A DNA stretch of 64,000 nt from Lachnospiraceae bacterium (GCA_023663945.1 JAMPGL010000010.1:21897-85896); one strand, 5' to 3'; positions 43,678 through 52,714 are shown, counted from the first letter of the stretch. Translations and numbers: made by a program. Notes: a model not told the origin generated them from the sequence alone.

Positions 43678-45267
43678 ATGAAAAAAGTTATCAGAAGTTT
43701 GTCCGCTGTTTTCTTGGTGGCAGCTCTTCTATTTGCTGTATCCGGATGCTCTGCGGGCGGGAGTGAAAATGTTGTCAACATCGGCGTGACGGATTCGTTA
43801 GGGGGAGTAAATCCCTTTGTCATTGACCAGACGGAAATCAATAAGTATGCGGTGGGATTAATGTTTCTGCCTCTGATGGAGCTTGATAAGGACTTGAATT
43901 TTCAGGGAATGCTTGCGGATTCCATTACAACGGAAGACAATATCCATTTTCTGGTGCATATTGACGACAAAGCGGCATGGTCGGACGGCACTCCTGTTAC
44001 GGCGGCGGATGTGGAGTACACCGTGCGCAGGCTCGCAAGCCCGGTAGTGAATAATACCACGCTGATGCTTTACGCCTTTGAGGGCGTGGGAGACGACGGC
44101 TTTGTGGAGAAGGGCGCGGAAAGCGTGGACGGAATACAGATCGTGGATGATAAGACGGTTCAGTTCACCTCGAAGTATCCTATGGCACTTACCACCTTTC
44201 AAAATACTTATGCAAGATACCTTCACACAATGCCTAAGCATGTGATTGAAAAATTCAGTGAGGAAGAGCTTCTTACAACGGAGTGGTTCAACAAGCCGGA
44301 CGTGATCAGCGGTCCATACTTTTTGACGGACTTTGATAATGATCATTATGTGTCTTACACGGCAAATACGAATTATTGGAAGGGTGCGCCCAAGATTGAA
44401 AAGCTGAATCTGCGGATTGTGGATTCCAGCCAGATTCTTTCCGGTCTGCAGTCGGGAGAAATTGACATTACCCACCACACCATGACTGCAATCCCTCAGG
44501 AGGATTATGACAGCATCGAGGCGTTAAAGAACGTCAAAACCGTCTACGGTGCGCCGGTGACGAATCAGTCCGCGTTTGTGCAGACGGCGAACATACCCGA
44601 TGCCAGAGTGCGTCAGGCGCTTGTCTATGCTATTGACAGGCAAAAGCTGGTAGATGAACTGCTGAAAGGACACGGAGAAGTAGTGGATGGATTCCTTTCC
44701 TCCGCAAGCCCTTTCTTTGACAGCAATATTGAAGTTACCCCTTACGACCCGGAAAAGGCAAAAGCGCTTTTGGCTGAGGCAGGCTGGGACGGCTCTCAGA
44801 CCCTTCGTTTTTATATTAATTCTGGAGACAGCACTTTTGTAAACGGCGCGCAGGTTCTTGCGGCGCAGTGGGCGGATGTTGGCATCAAAGTAGAGATCCA
44901 GACGGTAGACCTTGCTACGCTGATGACAATTGCGGGAAGCACGGATTATGATATTATGGCAGTGCAGTATACTTATGCGCCGGTAGATCCTTATCCGGAT
45001 GTTGACTGGCTGCTCAGCGGCGAGGGAAGCTGGACCGGATATGCAGACGGGGAGATCAGCGAGGCTCTTGCAGGAACTCAGCAGACCAGTGATATTGGAG
45101 CAATCAGAGATCTTTATTCGGTGGTGGATCAGAAGGTGCAGGAGGATGTTCCCATGTTCTCTATCTACATCATCAGTGCGCAGGGAGCAGTAAATACCCG
45201 GCTTTCCGGCGCAGAACCCAGTGTGTACGGATTCTTTAACAATGTGCAGAACTGGGAGTTGAAGTAA
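43678..45267 (+). CDS. dipeptide/oligopeptide-type ABC substrate-binding lipoprotein
   Basis: A 529-aa lipoprotein with lipobox VSGC (Cys24) and the family 5 solute-binding fold: FHVHLDDKAAWSDGTPVTAADVEYTVRRL-like region, WKGAPKIEKLNLRIV, and DARVRQALVYAIDRQKLVDELL. It binds peptides or related solutes outside the membrane and delivers them to the permease encoded downstream. A 194-nt gap with a strong hairpin separates it from the ATPase gene, a common way to make more binding protein than transporter. Context with cysK and C-S lyases suggests a sulfur-containing peptide or acyl-amino acid as ligand. Confidence 0.92.
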   Translation: MKKVIRSLSAVFLVAALLFAVSGCSAGGSENVVNIGVTDSLGGVNPFVIDQTEINKYAVGLMFLPLMELDKDLNFQGMLADSITTEDNIHFLVHIDDKAAWSDGTPVTAADVEYTVRRLASPVVNNTTLMLYAFEGVGDDGFVEKGAESVDGIQIVDDKTVQFTSKYPMALTTFQNTYARYLHTMPKHVIEKFSEEELLTTEWFNKPDVISGPYFLTDFDNDHYVSYTANTNYWKGAPKIEKLNLRIVDSSQILSGLQSGEIDITHHTMTAIPQEDYDSIEALKNVKTVYGAPVTNQSAFVQTANIPDARVRQALVYAIDRQKLVDELLKGHGEVVDGFLSSASPFFDSNIEVTPYDPEKAKALLAEAGWDGSQTLRFYINSGDSTFVNGAQVLAAQWADVGIKVEIQTVDLATLMTIAGSTDYDIMAVQYTYAPVDPYPDVDWLLSGEGSWTGYADGEISEALAGTQQTSDIGAIRDLYSVVDQKVQEDVPMFSIYIISAQGAVNTRLSGAEPSVYGFFNNVQNWELK

Positions 45268-45391
45268 ATACATAACAAATTGCACTTTCCGGCTTTTGCA
45301 AAAGTCATATATGTAAGCTTTTGTAAGACCGAAATGGCAGTTTTAATGTCATCAACTAATAAATAGTGAAACAGATTCATCGTTGAAACAG

Positions 45392-45427
45392 ATACCGCAG
45401 GCATCCTGTACGGATGTGCTGTGGTAT
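45392..45427 (+). promoter_or_regulatory. hairpin between the binding-protein and ATPase genes
   Basis: ATACCGCAG (45392-45400) pairs CTGTGGTAT (45419-45427, one GU), and CATCC (45402-45406) pairs GGATG (45412-45416) round a 5-nt loop. No T-run follows. Probably an mRNA-stability or processing element that favours the upstream binding-protein message. Confidence 0.6.
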
Positions 45428-45461
45428 TTGTATAAAGATGTTATTGAGGAAAGAGAAAATA

Positions 45462-46442
45462 ATGGCGCATTTATTGGAGGTAAAGGGGCTTACCACCGCC
45501 TTTACGGGAGATTACGGCAAAAATATCAGCGTGGATCATATTGATTTTTATGTGGATGAGGGGGAAGTGGTCTGCATTGTGGGGGAATCCGGATGCGGTA
45601 AAAGCGTGACTTCCCTGTCGATCATGGGGCTTCTTAGGCGTGACGGAAAAGTGTCGGAGGGAGAGGTTCTTTTTGACGGAAAGAATCTTCTTTCCATGAC
45701 GGAGAAGGAGCTTGACCAGATTAGGGGAAATCAAATGACCATGATTTTTCAGGATCCGCTCACATCCTTAAATCCGGTTTTTACCGTAGGAAATCAGCTT
45801 ACGGAAAGCATTGTGACACACATGCATCTGCCAAAGGCACAGGCGCGTGAGCGGGCGCATGCTTTGCTCGAAAAGGTGGGAATGCCGGATTCTAAAGGAA
45901 TGATGAAAAAGTATCCTCATACGCTTTCGGGGGGAATGCGCCAGAGAATCATGATCGCGATGGCTCTTTCTTGCAATCCAAGGCTTCTTATTGCAGACGA
46001 GCCCACTACGGCCCTGGATGTGACCATACAGGCGCAGATTATGAAGCTGCTTAAGGAATTGCAAAAGGAGAGCGGAATGTCCATGATTTTAATTACCCAT
46101 GACATTGGAGTGGTTGCCAATATGGCGGACCGTGTGCTTGTCATGTATGCAGGGCAGATTGTTGAGGAGGCGCCGGTATCCGAGCTTTTTGCAAATCCAA
46201 AGCATCCTTATACGCAGGCGCTTTTGGACACCGTTCCTACCATCAGGGACAGTGCGGAGCGGAGGCTTACGGCGATTCCGGGAATGGTGCCCGAAAACTA
46301 TGATGATATTGCAGGGTGCCGGTTTGCACAGCGCTGTCCTTACCGGAGAGAGGAGTGTGGGCTTCCTCAGGCGGATTATGAGTTTGGAGAGGGGCATTCT
46401 GCTAAGTGCATTGTGATGAAGGAAGGGGGAATATCCGCATGA
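45462..46442 (+). CDS. peptide ABC transporter ATP-binding protein (DppD/OppD type)
   Basis: A 326-aa ATPase. Walker A GESGCGKSVTSLS, signature LSGGMRQRIMIAMAL, Walker B LLIADEPTTALDVT and the switch His in ITHDIGVV; the C-terminal oligopeptide-transporter extension has the four-cysteine-like block GCRFAQRCPYRREEC, which in some relatives binds an iron-sulfur cluster. ATG 45462 (MAHLLEVKGL) with GAGGAAAGAG upstream is the chosen start; the open frame begins earlier at 45414. Overlaps the next ATPase gene by four bases. Confidence 0.94.
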   Translation: MAHLLEVKGLTTAFTGDYGKNISVDHIDFYVDEGEVVCIVGESGCGKSVTSLSIMGLLRRDGKVSEGEVLFDGKNLLSMTEKELDQIRGNQMTMIFQDPLTSLNPVFTVGNQLTESIVTHMHLPKAQARERAHALLEKVGMPDSKGMMKKYPHTLSGGMRQRIMIAMALSCNPRLLIADEPTTALDVTIQAQIMKLLKELQKESGMSMILITHDIGVVANMADRVLVMYAGQIVEEAPVSELFANPKHPYTQALLDTVPTIRDSAERRLTAIPGMVPENYDDIAGCRFAQRCPYRREECGLPQADYEFGEGHSAKCIVMKEGGISA

Positions 46443-47467
46443 GTTATCCCCATGCAGGGCAGCAGGAGAAAATTCCGCTGATTGAAGTGGAAAATCTCAA
46501 AAAATATTATCCGGTCAAGGGCGGAATCATTACCCATACCACGGCTCATGTAAAGGCGGTGGATGGGATTGATTTTTCAATTTTTGAGGGAGAAACGCTG
46601 GGGCTGGTAGGAGAATCCGGATGCGGTAAGTCAACTATCGGAAGAGCACTTGTAGGATTGGAAAAGCCCACCGAAGGAAAAATCCGTTACGAGGGACGGG
46701 AGCTTGCCGGGCTTTCCAAGGAGGAAATGAGCAAAATAAGGACGGATTTGCAGATGGTATTTCAGGATCCGTACTCCTCCTTAAATCCCAGAAAGCATAT
46801 TTTTGAGATTTTGTCAAAACCCATGCTGTACCACAAGGTTTCCACTCCTAAGACGGTGGAAAAGGATATGGTTAAGATACTGGATATGGTGGGACTGCCC
46901 CGGAACGTGCTTGGGAGATACCCCCATGAGTTTTCCGGCGGCCAGCGCCAGAGAATCGGAATTGCCAAGGCGCTTTCTTTAAAGCCCCGGTTTATCGTGT
47001 GTGATGAGCCGGTCAGTGCTCTGGACGTGTCCATACAGGCGCAGATTTTAAATTTGTTAAAGGAATTGCAGAAGGAGCTTAAGCTTACCCTCTTGTTTGT
47101 GGGGCACGGTCTGGGTGCAGTGAACTATGTGAGCGACAGGATTGCCGTGATGTATTTGGGAAAGATTGTGGAGATTGGAGAGGCAAAAGAGATTTTTGCC
47201 AATCCGGTTCATCCGTATACGCAGGCGCTGTTAGAGGCGGTGCCTATTCCGGATCCTGCCGAAAAGAAGAAGGAACATCAGCTTCTTCAGGGTGAGATTG
47301 GCAGCAGTACCAATCCGCCTTCCGGATGCCGGTTTCATCCCAGATGCCCGTATGCCGCGGAGATTTGCAGTCAGAAGGAGCCTGCTCTTTTGGAAACAGG
47401 ATTGGAAAGCGGACATTATGCGGCATGTCCGATTGTTATGACAAGTGAGGAGGCGGGAAATGAGTAA
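46439..47467 (+). CDS. peptide ABC transporter ATP-binding protein (DppF/OppF type)
   Basis: A 342-aa ATPase: Walker A GESGCGKSTIGRALVGL, Q-loop VFQDPYSSLNPRKHI, signature FSGGQRQRIGIAKAL, Walker B FIVCDEPVSALDVS, and the C-terminal GCRFHPRCPYAAEIC block. One oddity is that the switch position reads VGHGLGAV where most relatives have a THD-type motif; the His is kept but the following Asp is Gly. ATG 46439 overlaps the preceding stop (ATGA), so translation is coupled. It forms the asymmetric ATPase dimer with the gene before it. Confidence 0.93.
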   Translation: MSYPHAGQQEKIPLIEVENLKKYYPVKGGIITHTTAHVKAVDGIDFSIFEGETLGLVGESGCGKSTIGRALVGLEKPTEGKIRYEGRELAGLSKEEMSKIRTDLQMVFQDPYSSLNPRKHIFEILSKPMLYHKVSTPKTVEKDMVKILDMVGLPRNVLGRYPHEFSGGQRQRIGIAKALSLKPRFIVCDEPVSALDVSIQAQILNLLKELQKELKLTLLFVGHGLGAVNYVSDRIAVMYLGKIVEIGEAKEIFANPVHPYTQALLEAVPIPDPAEKKKEHQLLQGEIGSSTNPPSGCRFHPRCPYAAEICSQKEPALLETGLESGHYAACPIVMTSEEAGNE

Positions 47468-48407
47468 ATATATTTTAAAGCGTATTTTGATTGCCATCCC
47501 GGTGCTTTTTGGCATTACAATTATCGACTATGCCATTATGTGTCTGGCGGGAAGCCCGCTGGAAATGCTGCAGGGTCCGAGAGTTTCGGAGGCGGCTGTG
47601 GAGGCAAAAGCGATTGCGCTTGGTTTGGACAAGCCTTTTTATATTCAGTATTTTGTCTGGCTGGGACAGCTCCTGCGGGGAAATATGGGATATTCCATTA
47701 AGTCCTATCAGTCTGTCAGCGGAATGATTGGAAGTCATATAGGACCGACTCTGCTTCTAATGGGAGTTTCCCTTTTAATAGGGCTTTTGGCGGCGGTGCC
47801 TGCGGGAATTTACAGCGCAGTGCATCAGTATTCCGCGGGGGATTATACGGCAGTGACACTTTCCTTTCTGGGAAGCAGTATCCCCAGCTTCTTTCTTGCA
47901 CTTTTGCTGATTTTCGTATTTACGGTAAAATTGGGGTGGCTTCCCTCAAGCGGCATGAGCACGCTTGGGACTGCGGGAAGCTTTTCCGATGTGGCGCGCC
48001 ATATGGTGATGCCGGTGATCGTGCTTGCAACTTCCATAGCAGGCAGGAATATCCGGTATATCCGGAGCGCGGTTTTGGAAATTTTACAGCAGGATTATCT
48101 GCGGACGGCAAGGGCAAAAGGAATTGGACACTTTTTGGTGATTAACAAACATGCGCTCCGCAATGCGCTGATTCCCATCGTCACGGTAATTGGGATGGAA
48201 ATCCCGGTTCTGTTCGGCGGTGCAGTGATTGTGGAACAGGTATTTTCCTGGCCCGGTCTTGGGCTTATGACTATGAGCGCCATTATAGGCAGGGATTATC
48301 CGGTTATCATGGGCGTCTGCCTGTTGTCGGCGGTTGTGGTGCTTGCCGCAAATTTGGTCACGGATATTTTGTATGCGCTGGTTGACCCTACGATTCAACT
48401 GAATTAG
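47460..48407 (+). CDS. peptide ABC transporter permease (DppB type)
   Basis: A 315-aa inner-membrane permease with about six transmembrane helices. It has the N-terminal signature MSKYILKRILIAIPVLFGITIIDY of DppB/OppB proteins and the coupling-helix EAA loop DYLRTARAKGIGHFLVINKHALRNALIPIVT, followed by PVLFGGAVIVEQVFSWPGLG. ATG 47460 overlaps the preceding gene by eight bases. It pairs with the next permease to form the channel. Confidence 0.94.
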   Translation: MSKYILKRILIAIPVLFGITIIDYAIMCLAGSPLEMLQGPRVSEAAVEAKAIALGLDKPFYIQYFVWLGQLLRGNMGYSIKSYQSVSGMIGSHIGPTLLLMGVSLLIGLLAAVPAGIYSAVHQYSAGDYTAVTLSFLGSSIPSFFLALLLIFVFTVKLGWLPSSGMSTLGTAGSFSDVARHMVMPVIVLATSIAGRNIRYIRSAVLEILQQDYLRTARAKGIGHFLVINKHALRNALIPIVTVIGMEIPVLFGGAVIVEQVFSWPGLGLMTMSAIIGRDYPVIMGVCLLSAVVVLAANLVTDILYALVDPTIQLN

Positions 48408-48415
48408 GAGGGAGT

Positions 48416-49303
48416 ATGGGACAGAGGAATTTCAAAAAAGGGGAAAAGGATCTTATCAGTGAAAGCTACCTGCAGACAGTCTTCCGGCGGTTCCGCCGTC
48501 ATCATCTGGCGGCAGTTAGCCTGATTGTGCTGGTTATTTTGGGCGGAGCCGCACTTTTTGCCCCGGTGATTGCGCCCTACGACCCGGAAGAGATTGCGGG
48601 AGCATTCAGCGGTGCGCCGTGCAGGGAGTTTTGGCTGGGCACGGATCAGATTGGAAGGGACGTGTTCAGCAGGCTTCTGTACGCCATGCGGGTATCGCTT
48701 CTGGTAGGGATTCTGGCGACAGCAATCTCGACGGCGGTGGGAGTGATTTTAGGGCTGACCGCCGGGTATTTTGGAGGCGTTATCGATATGGTAATCATGC
48801 GCTTTACGGATATGGTCATGTCGTTTCCTTATATTTTGCTGGTGCTGGTGGCGGCGTCTATCTTTGAGCCGGGAATGTGGAGCATTATTTTAATCTTGGG
48901 CTTTGTAGATTGGCCGGGAATTGCCAGACTGGTCAGAGGAAATGTGCTGAGCCTTAGGGAGACCAATTTTGTAAAAGGAAGTCTGGTGGCAGGAATGCCT
49001 CTGCGCCATATTTTATTTTCGGAAATACTTCCCAATACGGTAGCGCCGATTTTGGTATATGCAACCTCCGTGCTGGCGTTATCCATGCTGGATGAGGCGG
49101 CTCTCAGTTTTTTGGGCATGGGCGTGCGCCCGCCTATGGCAAGTCTGGGAAATATGTTAAATGGAGCGCAGTCGCTTACGGTGCTGACCAGGCAGCCTTG
49201 GCTTTGGATTCCTCCGGGTCTTTTGATTATCCTGCTGGTTATGGCAATCAATTTTATCGGAGACGCCCTGCGGGATGCACTTGACCCGAACAGCGGAAGA
49301 TAA
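48416..49303 (+). CDS. peptide ABC transporter permease (DppC type)
   Basis: A 295-aa permease with about six membrane segments. The DppC-type features are the N-terminal helix RRHHLAAVSLIVLVILGGAALFAPVIAPYDPEE, FWLGTDQIGRDVFSRLLYAMRVSLLVG, the EAA loop NFVKGSLVAGMPLRHILFSEILPNTVAPILVY and the FLGMGVRPPMASLGNML end. It begins nine bases after dppB with AGGAGGG. With the preceding three genes and the lipoprotein it completes the importer. Confidence 0.94.
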   Translation: MGQRNFKKGEKDLISESYLQTVFRRFRRHHLAAVSLIVLVILGGAALFAPVIAPYDPEEIAGAFSGAPCREFWLGTDQIGRDVFSRLLYAMRVSLLVGILATAISTAVGVILGLTAGYFGGVIDMVIMRFTDMVMSFPYILLVLVAASIFEPGMWSIILILGFVDWPGIARLVRGNVLSLRETNFVKGSLVAGMPLRHILFSEILPNTVAPILVYATSVLALSMLDEAALSFLGMGVRPPMASLGNMLNGAQSLTVLTRQPWLWIPPGLLIILLVMAINFIGDALRDALDPNSGR

Positions 49304-49332
49304 GGGAGATTTGGCTGAGGAAAGGAAATCAT

Positions 49333-50457
49333 ATGAATCTTAAAAATAGATTAGAGGAATATTTTCAGTGGTTTCATCAAAATCCGGAATTGTCCTATGA
49401 GGAATATGCAACCACGGCAAAAATCAGGGAAATCCTTACGGAGGAGGGCATTGAGATTCTGCCCTGCCCGTTAGAAACCGGGCTGGCGGCGGTGATAAGG
49501 GGCGAAAAGGAAGGACCGGTGCAGGCGTTCCGCTGTGATATTGACGCGCTTCCAATCCGTGAGGAGACCGGGCTTTCTTATGCTTCCGCATGTGAGGGTA
49601 AAATGCATGCATGCGGACATGATTTTCACATCGTTACAGGAATTGGATGCGCCATTTTATTGCAGGGACAAAGGGAGAGAATGGCAGGATGTGTCAAAAT
49701 TATATTTCAGCCTGCGGAAGAGTCTTCCCTAGGAGCGTTAAAAATATTGGAAACAGACCTTATGGATGATGTGGAGCTGGTATGGGGGATTCATGCAGAC
49801 CCTACCAATGAGACAGGCGTTATTGGAATCCGGGAGGGTGCGGTGACGGCTGCGGTGGATCGGTTTATAGTCACCGTCAATGGCGAGGGATGCCACGGAG
49901 CGCACCCGGACGATGGACGGGATCCGATTCCCGTGGCTGCATCTATGATACAGGCGTTTCAGACGATTGTGACCAGAAATATCAATGCGTTTCACCCGGC
50001 GCTTCTCAGCGTAACCAAAGTGGAGGCAGGAAACACTTGGAATGTGATTCCCGAGAGCGCTGTGCTGGAAGGAACCGTGCGGACCATGGACAGGGAGGAC
50101 CGCAGGCTTATGGAACAGCGTTTGAAGGAAATAGCAAAGTATACGGCAATGAGTTATGGGATGACGGCGGAAGTGCAGTGGATTTCCGGACCGCCCGCAA
50201 CTTATAATGATGGGAAAATGACAGACATCAGCAGGGAAATAGCAGTAAAGATGGGATTTCAGGTGGTGCCGGAGGAAAGCTCTCTAGGAGGCGATGACTT
50301 TGCATTTTTGGAAGAAAAAATCCCGGGATGTTATCTGAAAATAGGAACCGGGCGCGGACAGTTGATACACCAGCCGGGATTTATGGTTAATCCGGCGGTG
50401 ATCATGCCGACGGTGCAGTATATGACGGAGATTTTTCTGAGTGAAAAAGTCCAATAA
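49333..50457 (+). CDS. M20 family metallo-amidohydrolase
   Basis: A 374-aa cytoplasmic enzyme of the IAA-amino acid/hippurate hydrolase group (peptidase M20D). It has the metal-binding Cys and His in KMHACGHDFH, the catalytic pair in QPAEESSLGA, the second His in GIHADP, the dimerisation-domain His in VNGEGCHGAHPDDGRDPI and the late GGDDFAFLEEKIPG block. Such enzymes deacylate N-acyl amino acids or cleave small peptides. Being last in the importer operon, next to C-S lyases and cysK, it may release cysteine or another amino acid from the imported compound; that is inference from context. Confidence 0.88.
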   Translation: MNLKNRLEEYFQWFHQNPELSYEEYATTAKIREILTEEGIEILPCPLETGLAAVIRGEKEGPVQAFRCDIDALPIREETGLSYASACEGKMHACGHDFHIVTGIGCAILLQGQRERMAGCVKIIFQPAEESSLGALKILETDLMDDVELVWGIHADPTNETGVIGIREGAVTAAVDRFIVTVNGEGCHGAHPDDGRDPIPVAASMIQAFQTIVTRNINAFHPALLSVTKVEAGNTWNVIPESAVLEGTVRTMDREDRRLMEQRLKEIAKYTAMSYGMTAEVQWISGPPATYNDGKMTDISREIAVKMGFQVVPEESSLGGDDFAFLEEKIPGCYLKIGTGRGQLIHQPGFMVNPAVIMPTVQYMTEIFLSEKVQ

Positions 50458-50520
50458 CAGTTCCGTGTTATAGTTTCAGTCAGCTGAACCGCTTGCTGGG
50501 TTTCCAAAATCCCAAAAGAA

Positions 50521-50548
50521 TTGACAAATTCCATAGAAAGAATATAAT
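50521..50548 (+). promoter_or_regulatory. sigma-A promoter for the DUF234 ATPase gene
   Basis: TTGACA at 50521-50526, a 16-bp spacer, TATAAT at 50543-50548. Confidence 0.78.
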
Positions 50549-50585
50549 AGACTTATGATAAACCAACTCATAAGTCTATTTTTTG
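50549..50585. promoter_or_regulatory. palindrome at the transcription start of the DUF234 ATPase gene
   Basis: Perfect 10-bp arms AGACTTATGA (50549-50558) and TCATAAGTCT (50568-50577), then ATTTTTT. The 5' arm begins right after the -10 box and covers the expected start near 50555, so from this promoter it would act as a DNA operator; for transcripts from upstream it would be a terminator for the importer operon. Confidence 0.65.
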
Positions 50586-50598
50586 TAAGGAGAATAGG

Positions 50599-52002
50599 AT
50601 GTTTTATTGCAGGGAAGAAGAGCTTCATATTATGAATCAGCGTTATCATAAGAACCGGTTTGAATGCATTGTCATATATGGAAGACGGCGTGTAGGAAAG
50701 ACGGCACTGATCAACGAATTTTGCAAGGATAAGCCGACAGTTTATTTTTCTGCGCTCAATGCTTCTGCACAGGAAAACTTGGAAGTGTTGTCAAAGTCTA
50801 TTTATGCATACAAAAATCCGGAGGGGAACAATGCGCCGGTCTATCAGAGTTACGCAGATGCTTTGGATGAGATTACGGCTATGGCAAAGGATGAACGGCT
50901 GGTATTTGTCATTGATGAATATCCTTACCTTGCTAAGGCGGAAAAATCCATATCCTCACGTCTTCAACATATGATCGACCGCTTTTGGCAGGAGGGAAAG
51001 CTTTACTTTATTCTGTGCGGTTCGTCCATGAGCTTTATGGAGTATCAGGTGTTGGGATATGAGAGCCCCTTATATGGACGGCGCACAGCACAGTTTAAGA
51101 TCCAAGCGTTGACCTACCGGGAGATGACGGTGTTTCATCCGGATCTTAAGGCGGAAGAGCAGGCGCTTTTGTATGGCGTGACGGGCGGCATTCCGCATTA
51201 TATTAATAAGCTGGATGTAGAAAATGATATCGATGAAGCTGTTTTGGAGCATTTGTTTCAGACATCGAGCTATTTGTTTGAGGAGCCGGAAAATCTTCTA
51301 AAACAGGAATTGCGGGAGCCTGCGGTGTACAACTCTATTATTTCTGCAATTGCCTGCGGTGCCAGCCGTTCCAATGAAATTTCTACAAAGGTTGGGCTGG
51401 AATCCGGCGTGTGCTCTAAATATTTGCGGGTGTTGTTAGAATTGGGGATTTTAAGAAAGGAAACGCCTGTGACGGAAAAGCCCGGCAAAAAAACAATTTA
51501 CGCCATCGAGGACAATTTTTTCCGATTCTGGTATCGCTTTGTGCCAAAGAATATGTCTCTGATCAGCGCAGGGCGTATCCGGCAGGTTTATGACCGGGCG
51601 GTAAAGCGTTTTTATCCTGATTACATGGGACAGGTGTTTGAAAAGATGTGCCGGGAATATCTGCTCCGTTATGCCGGGGATGTGCCGGTCCTGCTCAGTG
51701 AAGTGGGACAATGGTGGGGAACCGATGCAAAAACGCGGAAAGAGATTCAAATAGACCTTGTGGGAACGCCGGTGGAGGGAAACGAATACCTAATTGGCTC
51801 CTGCAAGTACAGAAATGAGAAAGTAGGAGTGAATGAGCTGGAATTGCTTCACAGATATGCTTCCGTATTTAATGAAAAAGGGAAATTTTATTATTACATT
51901 TTTTCAAAAGGAGGGTTTACGGAAGCGCTGCTTGAACTGGAAAAACAGGGTGAGGTCAGACTGATCACATTGGAAGATATTTATAGAATAGAAAATGAAT
52001 AA
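50599..52002 (+). CDS. AAA-type ATPase with C-terminal DUF234 (archaeal ATPase family)
   Basis: A 467-aa protein. Residues about 1-230 form a STAND-like ATPase: Walker A IYGRRRVGKTALINEF, Walker B LVFVIDEYPYL, and the sensor region FILCGSSMSFME. A winged helix follows (about 250-310, SNEISTKVGLESGVCSKYLRVLLELGIL), then DUF234 (about 335-445), a restriction-endonuclease-like fold with remnants of the motif in EIQIDLVG and IGSCKYR, where the usual acidic residue before the Lys pair is a Cys. The role of these proteins is unknown; they are common, mobile, and often solitary in clostridia and archaea. The gene has its own palindromic promoter. Confidence 0.87.
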   Translation: MFYCREEELHIMNQRYHKNRFECIVIYGRRRVGKTALINEFCKDKPTVYFSALNASAQENLEVLSKSIYAYKNPEGNNAPVYQSYADALDEITAMAKDERLVFVIDEYPYLAKAEKSISSRLQHMIDRFWQEGKLYFILCGSSMSFMEYQVLGYESPLYGRRTAQFKIQALTYREMTVFHPDLKAEEQALLYGVTGGIPHYINKLDVENDIDEAVLEHLFQTSSYLFEEPENLLKQELREPAVYNSIISAIACGASRSNEISTKVGLESGVCSKYLRVLLELGILRKETPVTEKPGKKTIYAIEDNFFRFWYRFVPKNMSLISAGRIRQVYDRAVKRFYPDYMGQVFEKMCREYLLRYAGDVPVLLSEVGQWWGTDAKTRKEIQIDLVGTPVEGNEYLIGSCKYRNEKVGVNELELLHRYASVFNEKGKFYYYIFSKGGFTEALLELEKQGEVRLITLEDIYRIENE

Positions 52003-52123
52003 CATGGGTAAAAATAGAGACTGCAGTTTGTAATCAGACGAAAAAACATGGACAGATGAAGAGTGCTTTTTAAAATCTTGTAAACTTAATGAGAATAGCA
52101 TATAATAAAAATACAGAAGATGT

Positions 52124-52154
52124 TGTAATGAAAAAAGCTGATTTTTTCATTACA
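52124..52154. promoter_or_regulatory. operator palindrome of the toxin-antitoxin pair
   Basis: Perfect 13-bp arms, TGTAATGAAAAAA (52124-52136) and its complement (52142-52154), around five bases. It lies seven bases upstream of a TATAAT at 52161-52166 and so covers the -35 region; the antitoxin-toxin complex is the expected ligand. Confidence 0.75.
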
Positions 52155-52191
52155 AACACATATAATGATTTTGGAAAGGAGCGTGGCGGAA

Positions 52192-52458
52192 ATGGCACAG
52201 GCAGTAAATGTAAATTTTCGTATGGATGCAGAACTTAAAAAGAATATGGAACAAGTATGTGAGGATATGGGATTGTCCATGACAACCGCATTTACTATTT
52301 TTGCGAAAAAAGTAAGCCGTGAACATAAGATCCCTTTTGAAATCGTTGCAGATTCATTTTATTCTGAAAGCAATATGGCACATCTGCGGAGGGGAATTGC
52401 AGCGCTCGATTCCGGCAAGGGAGCAGAGCATGAGCCTCTTTTGGAGGATGGCGAATGA
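52192..52458 (+). CDS. RelB/DinJ family antitoxin
   Basis: An 88-aa antitoxin. The N-terminal ribbon-helix-helix is plain (AVNVNFRMDAELKKNMEQVCEDMGLSMTTAFTIFAKKVSREHKIPFEI), followed by a C-terminal tail (residues about 55-88) that would wrap the toxin. The chosen ATG 52192 lies ten bases after GGAAAGGAG; the in-frame ATG 52165 sits in the promoter. The toxin gene overlaps its last 11 bases, the usual coupling of such pairs. It probably represses the operon through the palindrome at 52124. Confidence 0.9.
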   Translation: MAQAVNVNFRMDAELKKNMEQVCEDMGLSMTTAFTIFAKKVSREHKIPFEIVADSFYSESNMAHLRRGIAALDSGKGAEHEPLLEDGE

Positions 52459-52714
52459 AAAAATTTGGTTTGAAGAAGCATGGGAGGATTATTTATATTG
52501 GCAGCGGCAGGATAAAAAAACACTAAAACGAATCAATGCTCTTTTAAAAGATACGGAAAGAAATCCATTTGAGGGGATTGGGAAGCCTGAACCGCTGAAA
52601 GGTGAGTTGAGTGGGTTTTGGAGCAGGCGGATTGACGAAACCAACAGATTTGTCTATCGGGTTAAAAACGGTGTGCTAGAAATTTTGTCCTGTCGTGGAC
52701 ACTATGATGATTAA
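52448..52714 (+). CDS. Txe/YoeB family mRNA-interferase toxin
   Basis: An 88-aa ribosome-dependent endoribonuclease. Match to YoeB is direct: IWFEEAWEDYLYWQRQDKKTLKRINALLKDTERNPFEGIGKPEPLKGELSGFWSRRID, with the catalytic Glu in NPFEG, the Arg in WSRRID and the late His in SCRGHYDD. ATG 52448 (MANEKIWF) overlaps the antitoxin gene and follows TTTTGGAGG; the open frame reaches back to 52319 inside the antitoxin. YoeB usually pairs with a YefM antitoxin, whereas here the partner is of RelB/DinJ type. Confidence 0.93.
   Translation: MANEKIWFEEAWEDYLYWQRQDKKTLKRINALLKDTERNPFEGIGKPEPLKGELSGFWSRRIDETNRFVYRVKNGVLEILSCRGHYDD

Noticed and set aside
44524-45285. 253-aa minus-strand frame
   Set aside because: Antisense shadow of the peptide-binding lipoprotein gene.
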